Program-made: the position numbers and the translations under genes
Notes under the pieces: generated by a model
Databases searched by the model: none
The model's input: only the letters and a program-made list of their open reading frames with translations
What the model was told of the DNA's origin: nothing
Assembly (NCBI GenBank): GCA_019925095.2
Contig: CM034389.1
Span: 28,403,728 to 28,467,727 of the forward strand
From: Dendrolimus kikuchii
Lineage: Eukaryota; Arthropoda; Insecta; Lepidoptera; Lasiocampidae
Direction: 5' to 3'
Length of the DNA stretch: 64,000 nt
In this document: positions 9,525 through 20,072 of the stretch, piece by piece
How the letters are laid out: each line of letters begins with the position of its first letter
How positions within the stretch are numbered: the first letter of the stretch is position 1

Positions 9525-11006
9525 TTGTTGTGAATTAATAGGTGAATTACGACGAGAAGAGTTTCTTGATTCCGTGGTTGGGCGGGTGTGTTCTTGTCCT
9601 CTTAGTTGTGGGGGCAAGAGGTGAGAATTGTCATATGTGGGTGATTCAAAGCCACTGCGATGTAAGGTGGTATGGTGTTTCTCGCTATCACATTCTCTAC
9701 ACCGTCCTGTGGATCTGCACTCGTCAGAGTAATGGGGTCCTAGACACTTACGGCACCGTTCATGAGCTTGGATAAAATCCCAGCGCCCTTGCGTAGGCTG
9801 TCTTAGGTATTCACCGCAGTTCAGCAACCTGTGTCCTCTAACGTGACACCAAGGGCAGTAATAATTATTGGTCGGTGCTGGTGGGTGGGCGGAATCTTGT
9901 GCTATGGGCTCGAAATATTGTGTAGACTGTGGGTATCCTTGAGCGTACTGTACAGGGTACGCTTGACTTTGTAGAGGATATGCAGGGCGCGTTAAAGGTG
10001 GGCGGACGGAAGTAGTGGGCTGAAAACGAACGTGCCGAATTTCTGGTCTGGGTGCAGAAGCGCGTGGTTGGTACCGTGCTGAGGGAGAAGCACGTTCAGT
10101 TTGTCTGTATGTCGGGCTGAGGGGAGGGGGGGGTGGGTTATATGTCTCAGTTTCTGTGCAACGTGCATGGTCTTCTAAGAATGTGATTACATCCTTTAAG
10201 GTGGGCAGAGTGTCTGAAGACCCATGCGTTCGTTCAAATAATGTGCGAAGCTCGCCCTTTAACTTCCGCACTACTATTGACACTAGGACGTAGTCTGAGT
10301 CATGTAGTGGTAAGTTTAGGTTTTTAAGCGCCGATTGGGTTGAAATAAGAGGGGCTAAAAATAACTGTCTGATTTGTGAGCGGGTGGTGATGTGGGGTAA
10401 CTCTAGTATCATATCTATAAACCTATCAATGAGAACTCGGCGATTTTCGTAGCGATTGGCAAGTGTTGTCATCGCTACATCGTAGTTCTCATCGGTAACC
10501 TTGAGGTGTGATACCATACTGAGAGCTTCTCCGGAGAGGCAAGAAAATAAATAGTGTAATTTAACTGCACCTGACAAATTACCGGCAGTGTCCGTAAGGC
10601 TTTTGAAAATTGTTATGAAAGATGGCCAATCCTCAAGCTTGGAAGAAAATTTGGGTAGATCTATTTTGGGCAGAACAGTAGACGTGGAGAATGTGGGCGA
10701 GCTTGGTTTGATGCTTGAGCTGATGGTGATGTTTGCCACCAAAATTTTTTCATATGCTTCTATAGCCGAGGTGTAGTAGTCAAAGTACCATTTTTCCACT
10801 TTGTCGTCAAGGTCTTTAGAGTCCAAGATCTCATAATATACTGTATCCAACTTGCCCTTTATATCGTCCAATTTTGTAAAGCGCCCTATGAAATCGTTTA
10901 CACTATACTTTTTGTCTCCTTTTAATATAAGGTTAGCTATCTCTAATAGGAAAGTTATGTACTTATGGGTTTGCATAAAGATGGCAGATTGCGATTTGGT
11001 AGGCAT
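9522..11006 (-). CDS. BEL/Pao retrotransposon gag
   Basis: This 494-residue Gag starts at an ATG (11004-11006). A conserved region of the DUF1759 type at about residues 105-260 begins near LPKFSSKLEDW. A basic, proline-rich linker follows, then CPWCHVRGHRLLNC, a canonical CX2CX4HX4C zinc knuckle (about residue 384), and two further Cys/His clusters (CRKCLGPHYSDEC and CRECDSEKHH). It would bind and package element RNA. It ends in a TGA followed by CTA, and the same frame then continues open into pol for about 2.7 kb. The BEL/Pao assignment rests on domain order and the DUF1759/DUF1758/Pao A17 arrangement. Confidence 0.88.
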   Translation of the reverse strand: MPTKSQSAIFMQTHKYITFLLEIANLILKGDKKYSVNDFIGRFTKLDDIKGKLDTVYYEILDSKDLDDKVEKWYFDYYTSAIEAYEKILVANITISSSIKPSSPTFSTSTVLPKIDLPKFSSKLEDWPSFITIFKSLTDTAGNLSGAVKLHYLFSCLSGEALSMVSHLKVTDENYDVAMTTLANRYENRRVLIDRFIDMILELPHITTRSQIRQLFLAPLISTQSALKNLNLPLHDSDYVLVSIVVRKLKGELRTLFERTHGSSDTLPTLKDVITFLEDHARCTETETYNPPPPPLSPTYRQTERASPSARYQPRASAPRPEIRHVRFQPTTSVRPPLTRPAYPLQSQAYPVQYAQGYPQSTQYFEPIAQDSAHPPAPTNNYYCPWCHVRGHRLLNCGEYLRQPTQGRWDFIQAHERCRKCLGPHYSDECRSTGRCRECDSEKHHTTLHRSGFESPTYDNSHLLPPQLRGQEHTRPTTESRNSSRRNSPINSQQ

Positions 11007-11074
11007 GACGATGAGAAGTGCACAATAAGAAAAGGAAAAGCAAACGAAAAAAAAAAAAAAAATTTTTTTTTTTT

Positions 11075-11106
<32 letters not shown>

Positions 11107-11670
11107 TACTAATGCTAATAAAGAACACGCAAGAAAGCAGCCAGAGAAACGTAAGAAATACGAAATAAATAAAAATGATTAGGAAAAAAAAATATATATC
11201 AAACTGTCGTGTGCGCTGAGTCTTAATAAACACGAAGCTATATATAAGCTATAAAAGTTGCACGGCAAGCTAACCACACCGAGTGAAACGAATATAATAT
11301 TCAATATTATTATATCGATCCGATATCACGTTTAGTGCAAGTATTCGAGAATAGGTGTGCTGAATAAAGTACAGAATACGTACTCGAGGTTATATTAACC
11401 TACCTACGTACCAAAAAATAGTTATCGTGTAGCAATTTGCGTAATTATCTGAGGAATGTGGAATGGGTATTCAAATATATAAGGGCAGAAGTAATATGTT
11501 TATAAGAAAACAAAAAAGAAAAAACAAGGGCAGAAAACGGGTAAATGGGCAGATTGATAATGATTGTTTATTTAACTTTTTAGGTATGCGAAAATTTACA
11601 ATTTGGTTTGAATTAACCATAAAATGGCAAAATACGGTTGTTGCAGACTGTATAAATAGGTCGCCAGTTG
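11007..11670 (-). other. 5' leader of the BEL/Pao element with A/T tract and PBS-like site
   Basis: This non-coding leader precedes gag on the minus strand. Bases 11048-11107 are a run of A followed by a run of T (one C interrupts), an expanded or palindromic homopolymer. At 11659-11667 the minus strand reads CTGGCGACC, like the primer-binding site that follows the 5' LTR in many BEL elements. Short frames across the A/T tract are artefacts. Confidence 0.5.
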
Positions 11671-11960
11671 GAATATTCGGTTCGAAAGACCATATGATCT
11701 GGCCGATTGCCAGATTTCAAGGGTGCAAGGGTAAGAGGGAATGGAGATAAATGGACTCACCCGTAATAATATGAGCTGAGTAACCGGAGCGTCTGCGATA
11801 CAGGAGCAGCAGTGCGTGTTCTCTTGTTATATATCTCCCGCTTCACAACTAGATTCACTTGCCACTTATCACCAAGCTCTTGGAACCCGATTAGTATTGC
11901 AATTGGGTGGATATCTCAAATGCGCGCGCGATGCGTGAATGTCTTTACGACGGGTCGATT
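11671..11960 (-). mobile_element. Putative 5' LTR of the BEL/Pao element
   Basis: This call rests on position upstream of the PBS-like site and on a TATA-like stretch (minus strand AGATATATAAC, about 11828-11838). I could not find a matching 3' LTR on the other side of the element (below 6.0 kb), so its limits are approximate and the element seems to have lost its 3' LTR. Confidence 0.4.
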
Positions 11961-12023
11961 CAGACTGAGGAATGGCACATCAACGAAATAAAAACACTTC
12001 CACGAACTTTTATACATTTTGGG

Positions 12024-12317
12024 ATCTTCGCCGGCAGTGGGGCCTAGGGTCCAGGCTACCGGTGGTCAAGGCTCCAGACACAGGAATCTCCTCACAATAC
12101 GGGCCGTGTCCAACAGAGCTGCCTTCTGCATCCGACCCTTCAACCAGATACCAAGCGAGAGCCTTTCAAGGTGGCGCTCAAGGCTCTTCGCTATTAGTCC
12201 ATTCGCTGACACCACTATCGGTACATGATTGTAGAGTCCAGGTTCCACATAGCGGTAACCTCGTGAGCAAGATCAATATACTTTATTTGTTTATCTTTCT
12301 CGGCATTCACGAGGTTA
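12024..12317 (-). mobile_element. R4/Dong-type LINE 3' fragment
   Basis: On the minus strand this matches the C-terminal coding end and 3' UTR of the LINE at 27917-28879 (motifs ANGLIAKSLERHLERLSLG and LLDTARIVRRFL). It keeps the uninterrupted junction 'gtagcctggaccctagg', which in the 28-kb copy is split by a SINE. It is 5'-truncated at about 12317. Confidence 0.75.
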
Positions 12318-12337
12318 TAAATAAAAAAAAACTTCTT

Positions 12338-12553
12338 TCAAGTCGTTCCCTCAGTGCTGAGGATCATGACTTTGATGGCAGTTAACAATTGCTCTGTTCC
12401 ACCGAGATCAGTAGTGGCTGGCCACGTCAACAATCTCGTCAAACCTATTTGGAGATCTAACACGTCTGGTGCTTTCAAATTTACCAGTGACGACAAGTCT
12501 CTGCATGTTGTCTGGGTATCTTCGCGGTATGTAATCTCCTCTACTTTTCGCAA
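12338..12553 (-). pseudogene. Probable LINE-derived coding fragment
   Basis: A 71-codon minus-strand frame (phrases LTWPATTDLGG, EQLLTAIKVM) has the look of a retrotransposon-derived remnant. It sits between two LINE fragments. I cannot name the family. It overlaps nothing else. Confidence 0.3.
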
Positions 12554-12585
12554 TTTTCATAAATTCCATCTCTGAACAACTTCAA

Positions 12586-12985
12586 ATCTATATGCAGATG
12601 CTTTGCAAATTTACACCAGCGCACCTATTGCTACCTTGTCTGATGCTATCGTCATTATTAACGCCGACTCAAATGTATATTGGAGTAGGAAATATGGGCT
12701 AAGTGTTAATCCTAGTAAAACCCAAGCTATTATCACTGGAAGTAACAAAATGATTTCTGGGATTGACTGGTCCTCATTACCACCAATCACGTTTGATGGG
12801 ACTGTTGTTCCTATAAGTGATACAGTGAAGAACCTAGGAATTCACATAGATAAATCGTCATCGTGGGGCCTTCAGCTTCAGAAAATCAGCCAGAAAATAT
12901 TTGCGTCAGCTGCTTCTCTACGGCGTCTGCAATATTTTCTAGCATTCACCACTAAAATAGTGCTATCGTATTCCGTATAGGTTCG
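12586..12985 (+). pseudogene. LINE family A reverse transcriptase fragment
   Basis: The frame from about 12588 reads LYADALQIYT, a reverse-transcriptase YADD box whose second Asp is Ala, followed by GLSVNPSKTQAIITGS and a conserved NLGIHID phrase. This is the thumb side of a non-LTR reverse transcriptase of the jockey/CR1 kind. It breaks off at about 12985 where an antisense LINE piece begins, and resumes at 13289. Confidence 0.75.
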
Positions 12986-13288
12986 CGTTTGACCATTATC
13001 TCGCTCGATTTGAGCGGAGATATGGTCTAAGATCGAGCACGCTTACCTAGATGGCACCTATTCACACGAGACTTGAAGACACCCAGGTTGTAGGTTTCGG
13101 GAAAAACAGACTCCGGCAGTGAGTTCCACTCCTTTGCGGTGCGCATAATAAAGGTGGACTCAAAGCGCTTTGTTCGTATAGGTGGTATGTCCACCATATA
13201 ACGGTGCCGCATGCCAGTGCGTCTGGTTGTCCGATGATGGAAGGGAGACGGCGGGATGAGATTGAAATGCTCATGTTCTGTCTCTTCT
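12986..13288 (-). mobile_element. Antisense LINE C-terminal fragment inside family A
   Basis: The minus strand 13212-13027 codes RHRYMVDIPPIRTKRFESTF and RTAKEWNSLPESVFPE, a C-terminal signature of another insect LINE family. It lies exactly in the gap between the two parts of the family A fragment and so is a nested insertion or replacement. Confidence 0.65.
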
Positions 13289-13760
13289 TTATAATGTATT
13301 GTTTGATCCTAGGACCCCGTCTTATCTTAAAGAACTTTTTCAGTTCTTCCACAGTGATTCGAGGTCTTTGAGAACGTCAGAGAGGTTGCGACTTAGGACA
13401 CCAGTACATACTACGGAGATTTACGCAAGATCGCTCTCTGTCCTGGCTGTGCATCTCTGGAATGCTCTGCCGGCAGATTTCCGCTCTGCTAAATCTATCA
13501 ATTCTTTTAACAGACTTGTGAAGGAGCACTATTTAACTGTAGAACGTATTTATTGATTGTTTTGTATGTCTATGTACGTATATATTTATATAACTCTAAT
13601 ATATGTATAAATATTATTATTATATTAGTATCTTATTTCAACTGCACGCCAACGCTATCTATGCAATTAGATTTTGTCCATCCAAAGGTTGCCTGGAAGG
13701 CATCCGACGCCAGCACTACATTTCAAAGGCGTCGATTTGAAATCTTTTCAATGCCTTTAT
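13289..13760 (+). pseudogene. LINE family A C-terminus and 3' UTR
   Basis: Bases 13299-13556 code a frame ending LWNALPADFRSAKSINSFN and RLVKEHYL, the usual end of jockey/CR1-type ORF2 proteins, then a TGA. AT-rich 3' UTR follows. Other family A 3' ends in the window are at 14391-14465 (+), 14646-14915 (+), 41240-41617 (-) and 56110-56225 (-). Confidence 0.75.
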
Positions 13761-13893
13761 AGTCCAGATACAGAAATATGGATAAGACAAGTGTCTGCAC
13801 TAAGCGCTTTGCATGAACGTTACCTTTGAAAAAACAAATATATCTTTTCAGCCAGTAACTAATGTTGCCAATCGCAAACTGAGATCGATAGGT

Positions 13894-14162
13894 TTATCCG
13901 TGCAGGAACGGAGAAAGATAACAATTTCCTGCGGCCGGACGGCCTGTCGTAAGAGGCGACAAAACAACTTGCAGCCAGGTGGTAGAGTATTTGCCTTACA
14001 ACTTTGTGTTCCGGCATTAGTGACCGGGTTCCAGTCTCCCTTAAGAGAGCAGCAGCGCATTTGTAGCCACTTTGGTGTTACAAATGTCCATAGGCGATGG
14101 TAACCGCTTTCCAGTGGGCCGTCTGCCTGTCTGCTGAACTCCTGCAATAAAAAATAAAAAAA
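13894..14162 (+). repeat. SINE-like family B, internally deleted
   Basis: It starts TATCCGTGCAGGAACGGAG and ends CTCCTGCAATAAAAAAT. About 50 bases are missing in the middle compared with 28441-28762. The poly(A) end gives + orientation. No coding potential; frames across it recur only because the repeat recurs. Confidence 0.85.
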
Positions 14163-14489
14163 GGTTTCATAAGATCTAATATTTAACCGTTCCTGACAAT
14201 TTAGACACGTTAAAACGTAAACCGTATTAAAAATATTTATGAATCCATCATTGCACACATTATTATCATCGTAATGCATACATATTATTGAACGGAGTCT
14301 AAAAGTTGACCATAAATTATTGATGTGTTTGATTGTAAGGATATTTTTGTGTCATTTTATTGCTTACACTATTCTGATTCCTTTCAATGCATATACGGGT
14401 TGTCTGGAAGAGATCGCTTCTTAGCGATAAGACCGCCCATTGTGCACATTTAGAATAGTTTTAGGCTATAAGATTTTGAATAGATAAGA
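14163..14489 (+). other. Non-coding DNA with a LINE family A 3' fragment
   Basis: No gene. Bases about 14391-14465 contain 'tgtctggaagagatcgcttc' and 'agaccgcccattgt', the typical 3' UTR phrase of LINE family A. Confidence 0.5.
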
Positions 14490-15035
14490 ATGCATGATGA
14501 AAGAATGACTAAACAGATATACAATGCAAAAGTGGGTGGATGCAGAAGTCGTGGAAGGCCACGACACACCTTCCATGATCAAATCGATCGTGTACTAGCA
14601 GAAGGTGATGTCAGGGGCCTTAAGAACAGACGAGCTTGCATGACATAAGTATATGTAATTTATATTATTTTAATTTAATTATGTATGTCTTTATTAGTTT
14701 ATTATTGTATTTTTTTTTCCTTCAATTACGATTGAATTAGTTTCAATTTAGTTAAGCCACCAAATATTATTTAATTTTCTTGCAATATCTCCTTAGACAC
14801 CGGGTTGCCTGGAAGAGATCGCTATAAGCGATAAGGCCGCCCATTGTTCTAATTTAAATGTGTTTGTAATAAATATCTAGGTTTAAGTTATGGTGAACAA
14901 TAAAAAGTTTTCATTCATGACAAGAGTTATGAATGTCAAAGAGGCAAGTGAGGTGTGTAAGAATAAGCCTAAATGGCACTCTGTTGTTCGTGCCTACCCC
15001 GCAAGGGAACCGGCGTGAAGTTATGTATGTATGTA
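14490..15035 (+). mobile_element. RTE-like LINE 3' end split by a nested insertion
   Basis: Bases 14490-14645 and 14916-15035 together make the usual RTE-like 3' end (coding remnants, stop, then a TATG-repeat tail). Bases 14646-14915 (270 bp) are an insertion of a LINE family A 3' end, flanked by the 7-bp duplication CATGACA (14639-14645 and 14916-14922). This dates family A insertion after the RTE-like copy. Confidence 0.8.
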
Positions 15036-15424
15036 TGTGTATAAGATTCTCTGTGTTTTCTGTAATGGTGTACAATAAAGTGTTATCTATCTATCATATA
15101 TATTAATGAACTTGACTGTGCATAGAAGAATATACAATTTTAATTTTTTGCAACACAGTTTTACTGACACAGTCAGTTGTAAACAGACGATCAAACCAGC
15201 CTATGATTAATGAAAAAGTTCGCAACACTTCCCCTCAAACAACATTCGATACCATCCATCATCAGGCATATCTAACTACAAGCCAAACATCTTGAAATAA
15301 TACTTGCAACAACTCAGAAGGGGGATTATGGTAGTAAAAGAACAGCAACTGGTCACAGTACTTTATAATCAGAGAACTTTACGGTTTCAACATACATTGT
15401 ACACTAACTTTGAACACTTGTTTT
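15036..15424. other. Non-coding DNA
   Basis: AT-rich, with no gene, RNA or recognisable repeat. Confidence 0.4.
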
Positions 15425-16080
15425 TGTCCAGGGGAAATCCGATTGAGGACTAAGCCGTGACAAGGGCAGAACCTTGGGGGGATAATTCGCGACCTAGTGT
15501 GGGATTCGCCAGATTGGGGGTGGCACTAGCATGCCCAGTCAGAACTGGTGCCATGCTATTGCCACTCCCCAGTTAGGGATACCCACTAAAACCCCTGGGT
15601 GTTCCGTCCTTCGCCTTATGCCAGGGCTACGGGTATATGACCTAGCCTCTCCGCAGCCCTGGCAGGCGTGGGCCTCGCAAGGCCACTTCCACTGCAGGGG
15701 GACTTCCTTTAATCCCCCGGCATCCTCAAGCTCTATGTGCGTGGGGCGGTTTGTAACTCGCCCCACGGGAGGAGAGGTGAGCGCGCGCGGAACACTCGCG
15801 CTCTCATCTCGACGACATGTGCGGGTGAGTGAGAACCCCTATACCCCAAGGGGCCCCACCCGCGCCGCCCGTTTACGGCGGCCGAAGGTCCGTGCTGGAC
15901 CTTCGGCGTCGGCGGGTCCTCCTTTGGCGGGAGCGGAGCCGTGACGTGCGCTCACGCTCCCGCTCCGCCTCCTCCTTCGCAAGCATAACGTGCTCGCAGA
16001 AGGAGGAGACGGCGGTCCATCCAGTGTTGCTCCCGACCATGGTGCGTACCACGGCCGGGAGCGAAAGGTCAAGTCCGGAA
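15425..16080 (-). mobile_element. R1/jockey-type LINE, ORF2 C-terminus and GC-rich 3' UTR
   Basis: On the minus strand a coding remnant (about 16127-15873) reads WTAVSSFCEHVMLAKEEAER followed by arginine-rich residues, the typical end of R1-clade ORF2. It is followed by a GC-rich 3' UTR ending 'ggatttcccctgg'. Related pieces occur at 42782-43258 and 50808-51035 (all minus), with a more distant family at 25426-25700, 29735-30005 and 39880-40600. The GC content stands out from the surroundings. Confidence 0.65.
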
Positions 16081-16201
16081 CTTTGAACACTTGACAAGCA
16101 AATTGAACAGTACATGAAACTTGGCAAAACCGATAGCGGATTGAAGTCATTGATAAACTATTTTAATTAAAGTGTTATGAATGAAAAGAATTTAATACAT
16201 T

Positions 16202-16335
16202 AGGCTGGCTCATATTTTGCACAACAAATAAGTATTGCCATACAGCGTGGCAATGCAGCCAGCCTTCTGGGCACGCTCCCCGTTGGCAATGATCTGCTAC
16301 ATAATGTATTTTAGTTTCAATGTCTTTGGTTTTTT
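16202..16335 (+). mobile_element. LINE family C 3' end
   Basis: It carries the same C-terminal coding end as 19937-20051 (AGSYFAQQISIAIQRGNAAS, then a stop TAG) and the same following 3' UTR. It is a short 5'-truncated copy. Confidence 0.7.
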
Positions 16336-16565
16336 ATATTCAATTAAATTGTATATACTGTACTAACTTAATATTATAATAGAGACAGATATATTTGTCC
16401 AAAATCCGCATAAAGTCACGGCACCAGCTATTCTATAATTTTGGCATGGATTTAATAGTTGTAGAACCCATCATAGTTAATTAAAATCTGTTAGATAACA
16501 GAGCTCAAGGCCCACTCCGGTCGTACCCAAGGGATATCATCCACCCTTATCAATTTCAAATACAT
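16336..16565. other. Non-coding DNA
   Basis: AT-rich and featureless. Confidence 0.4.
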
Positions 16566-16712
16566 TACATACATACACGCATAACTTCACGCCAGTTCCT
16601 TTGCGGGGTAGGCACGAACAACAGAGCGCCATTCAGGCTTATTCTTACACACCTCACTTGCTTCTTTGACATTCATAGCTCTTGTCATGCATGCACGCTC
16701 GTCTGTTTTTTA
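16566..16712 (-). mobile_element. RTE-like LINE 3' fragment
   Basis: Minus-strand copy of the RTE-like 3' end. On the + strand it opens with a CATA-repeat tail and 'acttcacgccagttcc', and stops in 'catgcacgctcgtctg'. Strongly 5'-truncated. Confidence 0.8.
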
Positions 16713-16767
16713 ATACATTACTGTTTAGAAATTCCAGATAATATTTTATACAAGATATTATATACAA

Positions 16768-17296
16768 CTAGCGGCCCCGGCAGACGTCGTCCTGCCTTTA
16801 AAAAATAAAATTGTAGAACCCGATCCCAGAGCCACGTACCGGTTCTAATTGCGAATCTAAACCATCCGGGTACCCATTCAAACACACAAAATCACCAAAA
16901 TCGCTCCCGGTGATTAGGAGGATTCCAGAACCCGATCTCAGCGTCACCTACCGGTTCTAATTGTGAATCTAAAAGAGTAATATAATTTTTTTTATTCTAA
17001 GTCATGACAAAATAAGATTAAAAATCTTGCCAAAAAAATTAAAGTTTATAATTAACAAATATAAAATAGGGGTTGATCGTAGAGGGATGAAAATTTAGGG
17101 TTGTATGTATTTTTGTATGTTGTATCATAAAAAAATAGAAATTAAAAATTTTGTCTAAAAAATAAAAAATAAAATTTAGGGGTGGACTACCCCTCATAGA
17201 TACCGGATAAGCACAAAAAATTTCATCAAAATCGGTCAAGCCGTTTCGGAGGAGTATGGCAACGAAAACTGTGACACGAGAATTTTATATATTAGA
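16768..17296 (-). mobile_element. Helitron-type element, family H2
   Basis: Read on the minus strand it begins TCTAATATATAAAATTCTCG and ends with a palindrome (GGCAGGACGACGTCTGCC) followed by GGGGCCGCTAG, with T next. These are Helitron hallmarks: 5' TC, a 3' hairpin shortly before CTRR, and no target duplication. It encodes nothing and is non-autonomous. Copy 61644-62216 has the same ends, and its insertion site is proven there. Confidence 0.75.
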
Positions 17297-17770
17297 TATT
17301 ATACTTAAAGTTTTACATGTAATAAAATAAAACTGAACGCAGTATAAACGTATATAAAGCATCTGCCAACATAAAAATAAAATGTAATGAATACCGTCTA
17401 TATACATTGAGAGATTTTGAATTATAATTACACAATAACCTCATCATATTAGAGATAACACTATTATATAAAATGGATATAAATTACGGAGAACTACTCC
17501 ATACAAAACAGGCGCTAATCACCGAATAAATAAGAAGATAACATTATTATTCAATTAAGGAAATGGACGATTGTATCGTTTAGAAATAAGAGGGTACTAT
17601 GCGATTCAAATGAGAACAGGTTCGACCTTGCGCCATATTGTGACGTCATAGCTGTCAATTATGACTTTAAATAATTAAATATTATATTAAGACAATTTAC
17701 TACAAATTTAACCTTTTTATTTAAATTTGATGTAAGACTATTATTATTGTTTATTCTCTATTTTTTTAAT
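17297..17770. other. Non-coding DNA
   Basis: AT-rich, with no gene or repeat recognised. Confidence 0.4.
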
Positions 17771-18078
17771 ACATACATACATACATAACTTCACGCCAGT
17801 TCCCTTGCGGGGTAGGCACGAACAACAGAGTTCCATTTAGGCTTATTCTTACACACCTCACTTGCCTCTTTGACATTCATAACTTGTCATGCACACTCGT
17901 CTGTTCTTAAGGCTCCTGACATCGCCCTCCGCTAGTACACGATCAATTTGATCATGGAAGGTGTGTCGTGGCCTTCCACAACTTCTGCATCCATCCACTT
18001 TTGCATTGTATATCTGTTTAGTCATTCTTTCATCATGCATTCTTTCCACATGCCCGAACCACCGGAGCATTCCTTTTT
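17771..18078 (-). mobile_element. RTE-like LINE 3' fragment
   Basis: Minus-strand copy with (CATA)n tail at 17771-17787. It still codes MLRWFGHVERMHDERMTKQI in one frame. It ends within the 'ccaccggagcattcc' region, so it is 5'-truncated. Confidence 0.85.
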
Positions 18079-18294
18079 TTAATACATTTTAGATATATGT
18101 ATTATGTGATATTTATATATCCTATTTATTATGTTATTTTAATGCTTTAAAAAAAAATGTGAATTTAAATATTTTATTTACATACTAAGTCTAACATCTA
18201 TTAACAAAAACTAAAATATCCTATAAATAAACCTAACTTAAAAATATATATACAATAGTAAAAAAACTAAAATTAAAATAAAACCTATATTAAA

Positions 18295-18430
18295 GCTCGT
18301 CCAGCCCCACCAGACCACTGTCGCTGGGCATTGTACCTAGAAGGCTGGCAGCGTTACATCGCTGGATACAGAGGCTAATCCTTTGAGCGAGGTAAGCTCC
18401 AGCCTTCCGGTCTCCTGTTTTGTCGACTAG
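18295..18430 (-). mobile_element. LINE family C 3' end with intact stop
   Basis: The minus strand reads AGAYLAQRISLCIQRCNAAS then LLGTMPSDSG and a TAA stop, a diverged sister of the family C ends at 16202 and 19560. It is flanked by featureless AT-rich DNA (18079-18294). Confidence 0.7.
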
Positions 18431-19559
18431 CGATTATTATTGATATGCAAATAAGTCATTTGCAAATCAGACTTTTCAAGTGACATTTGACAGATAGAGG
18501 TTATTGACATTCCTATTCTTGTTTGGATCGCATTATACATAACAGAATTAGTTATTAACTTTAAAAAGAAACATGACAAGAAAAACTATGCTACTAAATA
18601 ACTTTTTGTTTTGTGTTGTATTGCATTATTTAATTTCTTTTTTATTTTATATCTAATTTTCCAATATTGCATCAAATTTATTATAATTTTCTTATAGCTG
18701 TATGAGCCAAATGCGTAACAAGAATTATTTTTTTAGTGGAAACTTAGTTGATATGTGTATTAAGTTATGTGTTTTATATTGTAAGAATTATAATTATTGT
18801 ATGATTCCCAAATAAATTAAATAAATAAATAACTGTAACAATAAACTCCATACAAATAATGTTAAAATTCAACCGATGGTGGGGCAAGTGAATGAATAGT
18901 GTGATACAGGAAGCAGCCATTAATCAAGATCCGATGACTGGTTTTTGACATGCGGAGTCTATTTCTTTAGTTCTGAATTCTAAGGCTGTGATATCACTTA
19001 AACAATTTATGAAATTCCTATTAAAGTTGGAGCGACAACTAATGTTGACGATTTTATTTTATGAACTTTTGTAATAAATAGGTCACAGAGAATTTTAATA
19101 TAATATGAAATAATAAGTTTTTATTTGAAAACTTAAGTGCTAAGTAAGTAGATAACAGTTTGTTATCAACCGCCAACTCGATCAATGGTGGGCATAAAAT
19201 GACCAGGGGCCCAATTCTGCTATTTAATTTCCACTGCGATAGCGTAAAAAATTTGTATTCTACTAAACCCATAACATTTTTCGATATCTTCGCGGTAGTA
19301 TAACAGTGGAAAAGATTGGTGTTACCATTAACATAAATTGCGTTAGCCGAAATGAATATTAAGAAGCCGTCAAATTTTTTTAAATTATTTTCATAGAGAC
19401 ACGTGCCACGGGCGCCATTATGTCATTAGTATTGACAGACTACCGAAATTAGGTGAACCTACTCGTAGGTTCTCCCTCGGGAGACGATAGTGTTCGGCGA
19501 TTTTGACGGGATAGTAATAGCAGAATTGGGAAGAGACCAATTTCCAAAAATCGACAGTT
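18431..19559. other. Non-coding DNA, no gene seen
   Basis: AT-rich. A phrase at about 18865-18935 ('ccgatggtggggcaagtgaatgaata') has weak echoes at about 27765 and 47705, so part of it is an old repeat. No supported coding sequence. Confidence 0.4.
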
Positions 19560-20072
19560 CGTGTGGAGCATGGCGCCGCAACACATGAAAGACAATGAAT
19601 GTCGTGAAACAACATATAGAAACAATTTCAACATCAACCAACTGGCCTGGTGCGTGACGATGGCAAGAGACCGGACGGAATGTCACTCGTCCCTTGGAAG
19701 ATGGGGCGGCCGCTAGTGTGGGATGCGACCCGTGTTGACACACTGGCCCCGTCACATCTTCCAATGACCGAGTCAGGGGCTGGCAACGCTGCCGCTTCAG
19801 CTGAGGACGTCAAACGGCGCAAATATGGAGCCTTAGGAAGGGGTTACATATTTGTGCCGTTTGGGGGTTGAAACATTAGGCCCGTGGGGTCTTTAAAGAC
19901 ATATGTAAGAAACTCTTTGACACTACCCGTGATCAGAAGGCTGGCTCATATTTTGCACAACAAATAAGTATTGCCATACAGCGTGGCAATGCAGCCAGCC
20001 TTCTGGGCACGCTCCCCGTTGGCAATGATCTGCTACATAATGTATTTTAGTTATAATGTCTTTGGTTTTTTA
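19560..20072 (+). pseudogene. LINE family C C-terminal coding fragment and 3' UTR
   Basis: The frame from 19650 reads [20 protein letters not shown] and [19 protein letters not shown], a known-looking C-terminal region of insect non-LTR ORF2 proteins. A single extra G near 19864 shifts the frame. The other frame then continues to AGSYFAQQISIAIQRGNAAS and a TAG at about 20049. It ends about 500 bases before the second cytochrome b5 gene. Confidence 0.7.

Noticed and set aside
10955..11233. Lysine- or phenylalanine-rich frames on both strands
   Set aside because: They are produced by the A-run/T-run at 11048-11107 and contain no other coding signal.
15829..16086. Arginine-rich protein gene on the + strand
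   Set aside because: It is the antisense of a LINE ORF2 C-terminus and its GC-rich 3' part.
16985..17239. Possible small protein gene in the H2 element (also at 61701-61940)
   Set aside because: The same frame appears because both are copies of one Helitron-type repeat. It has poor composition, no motif and is not kept in the third copy.
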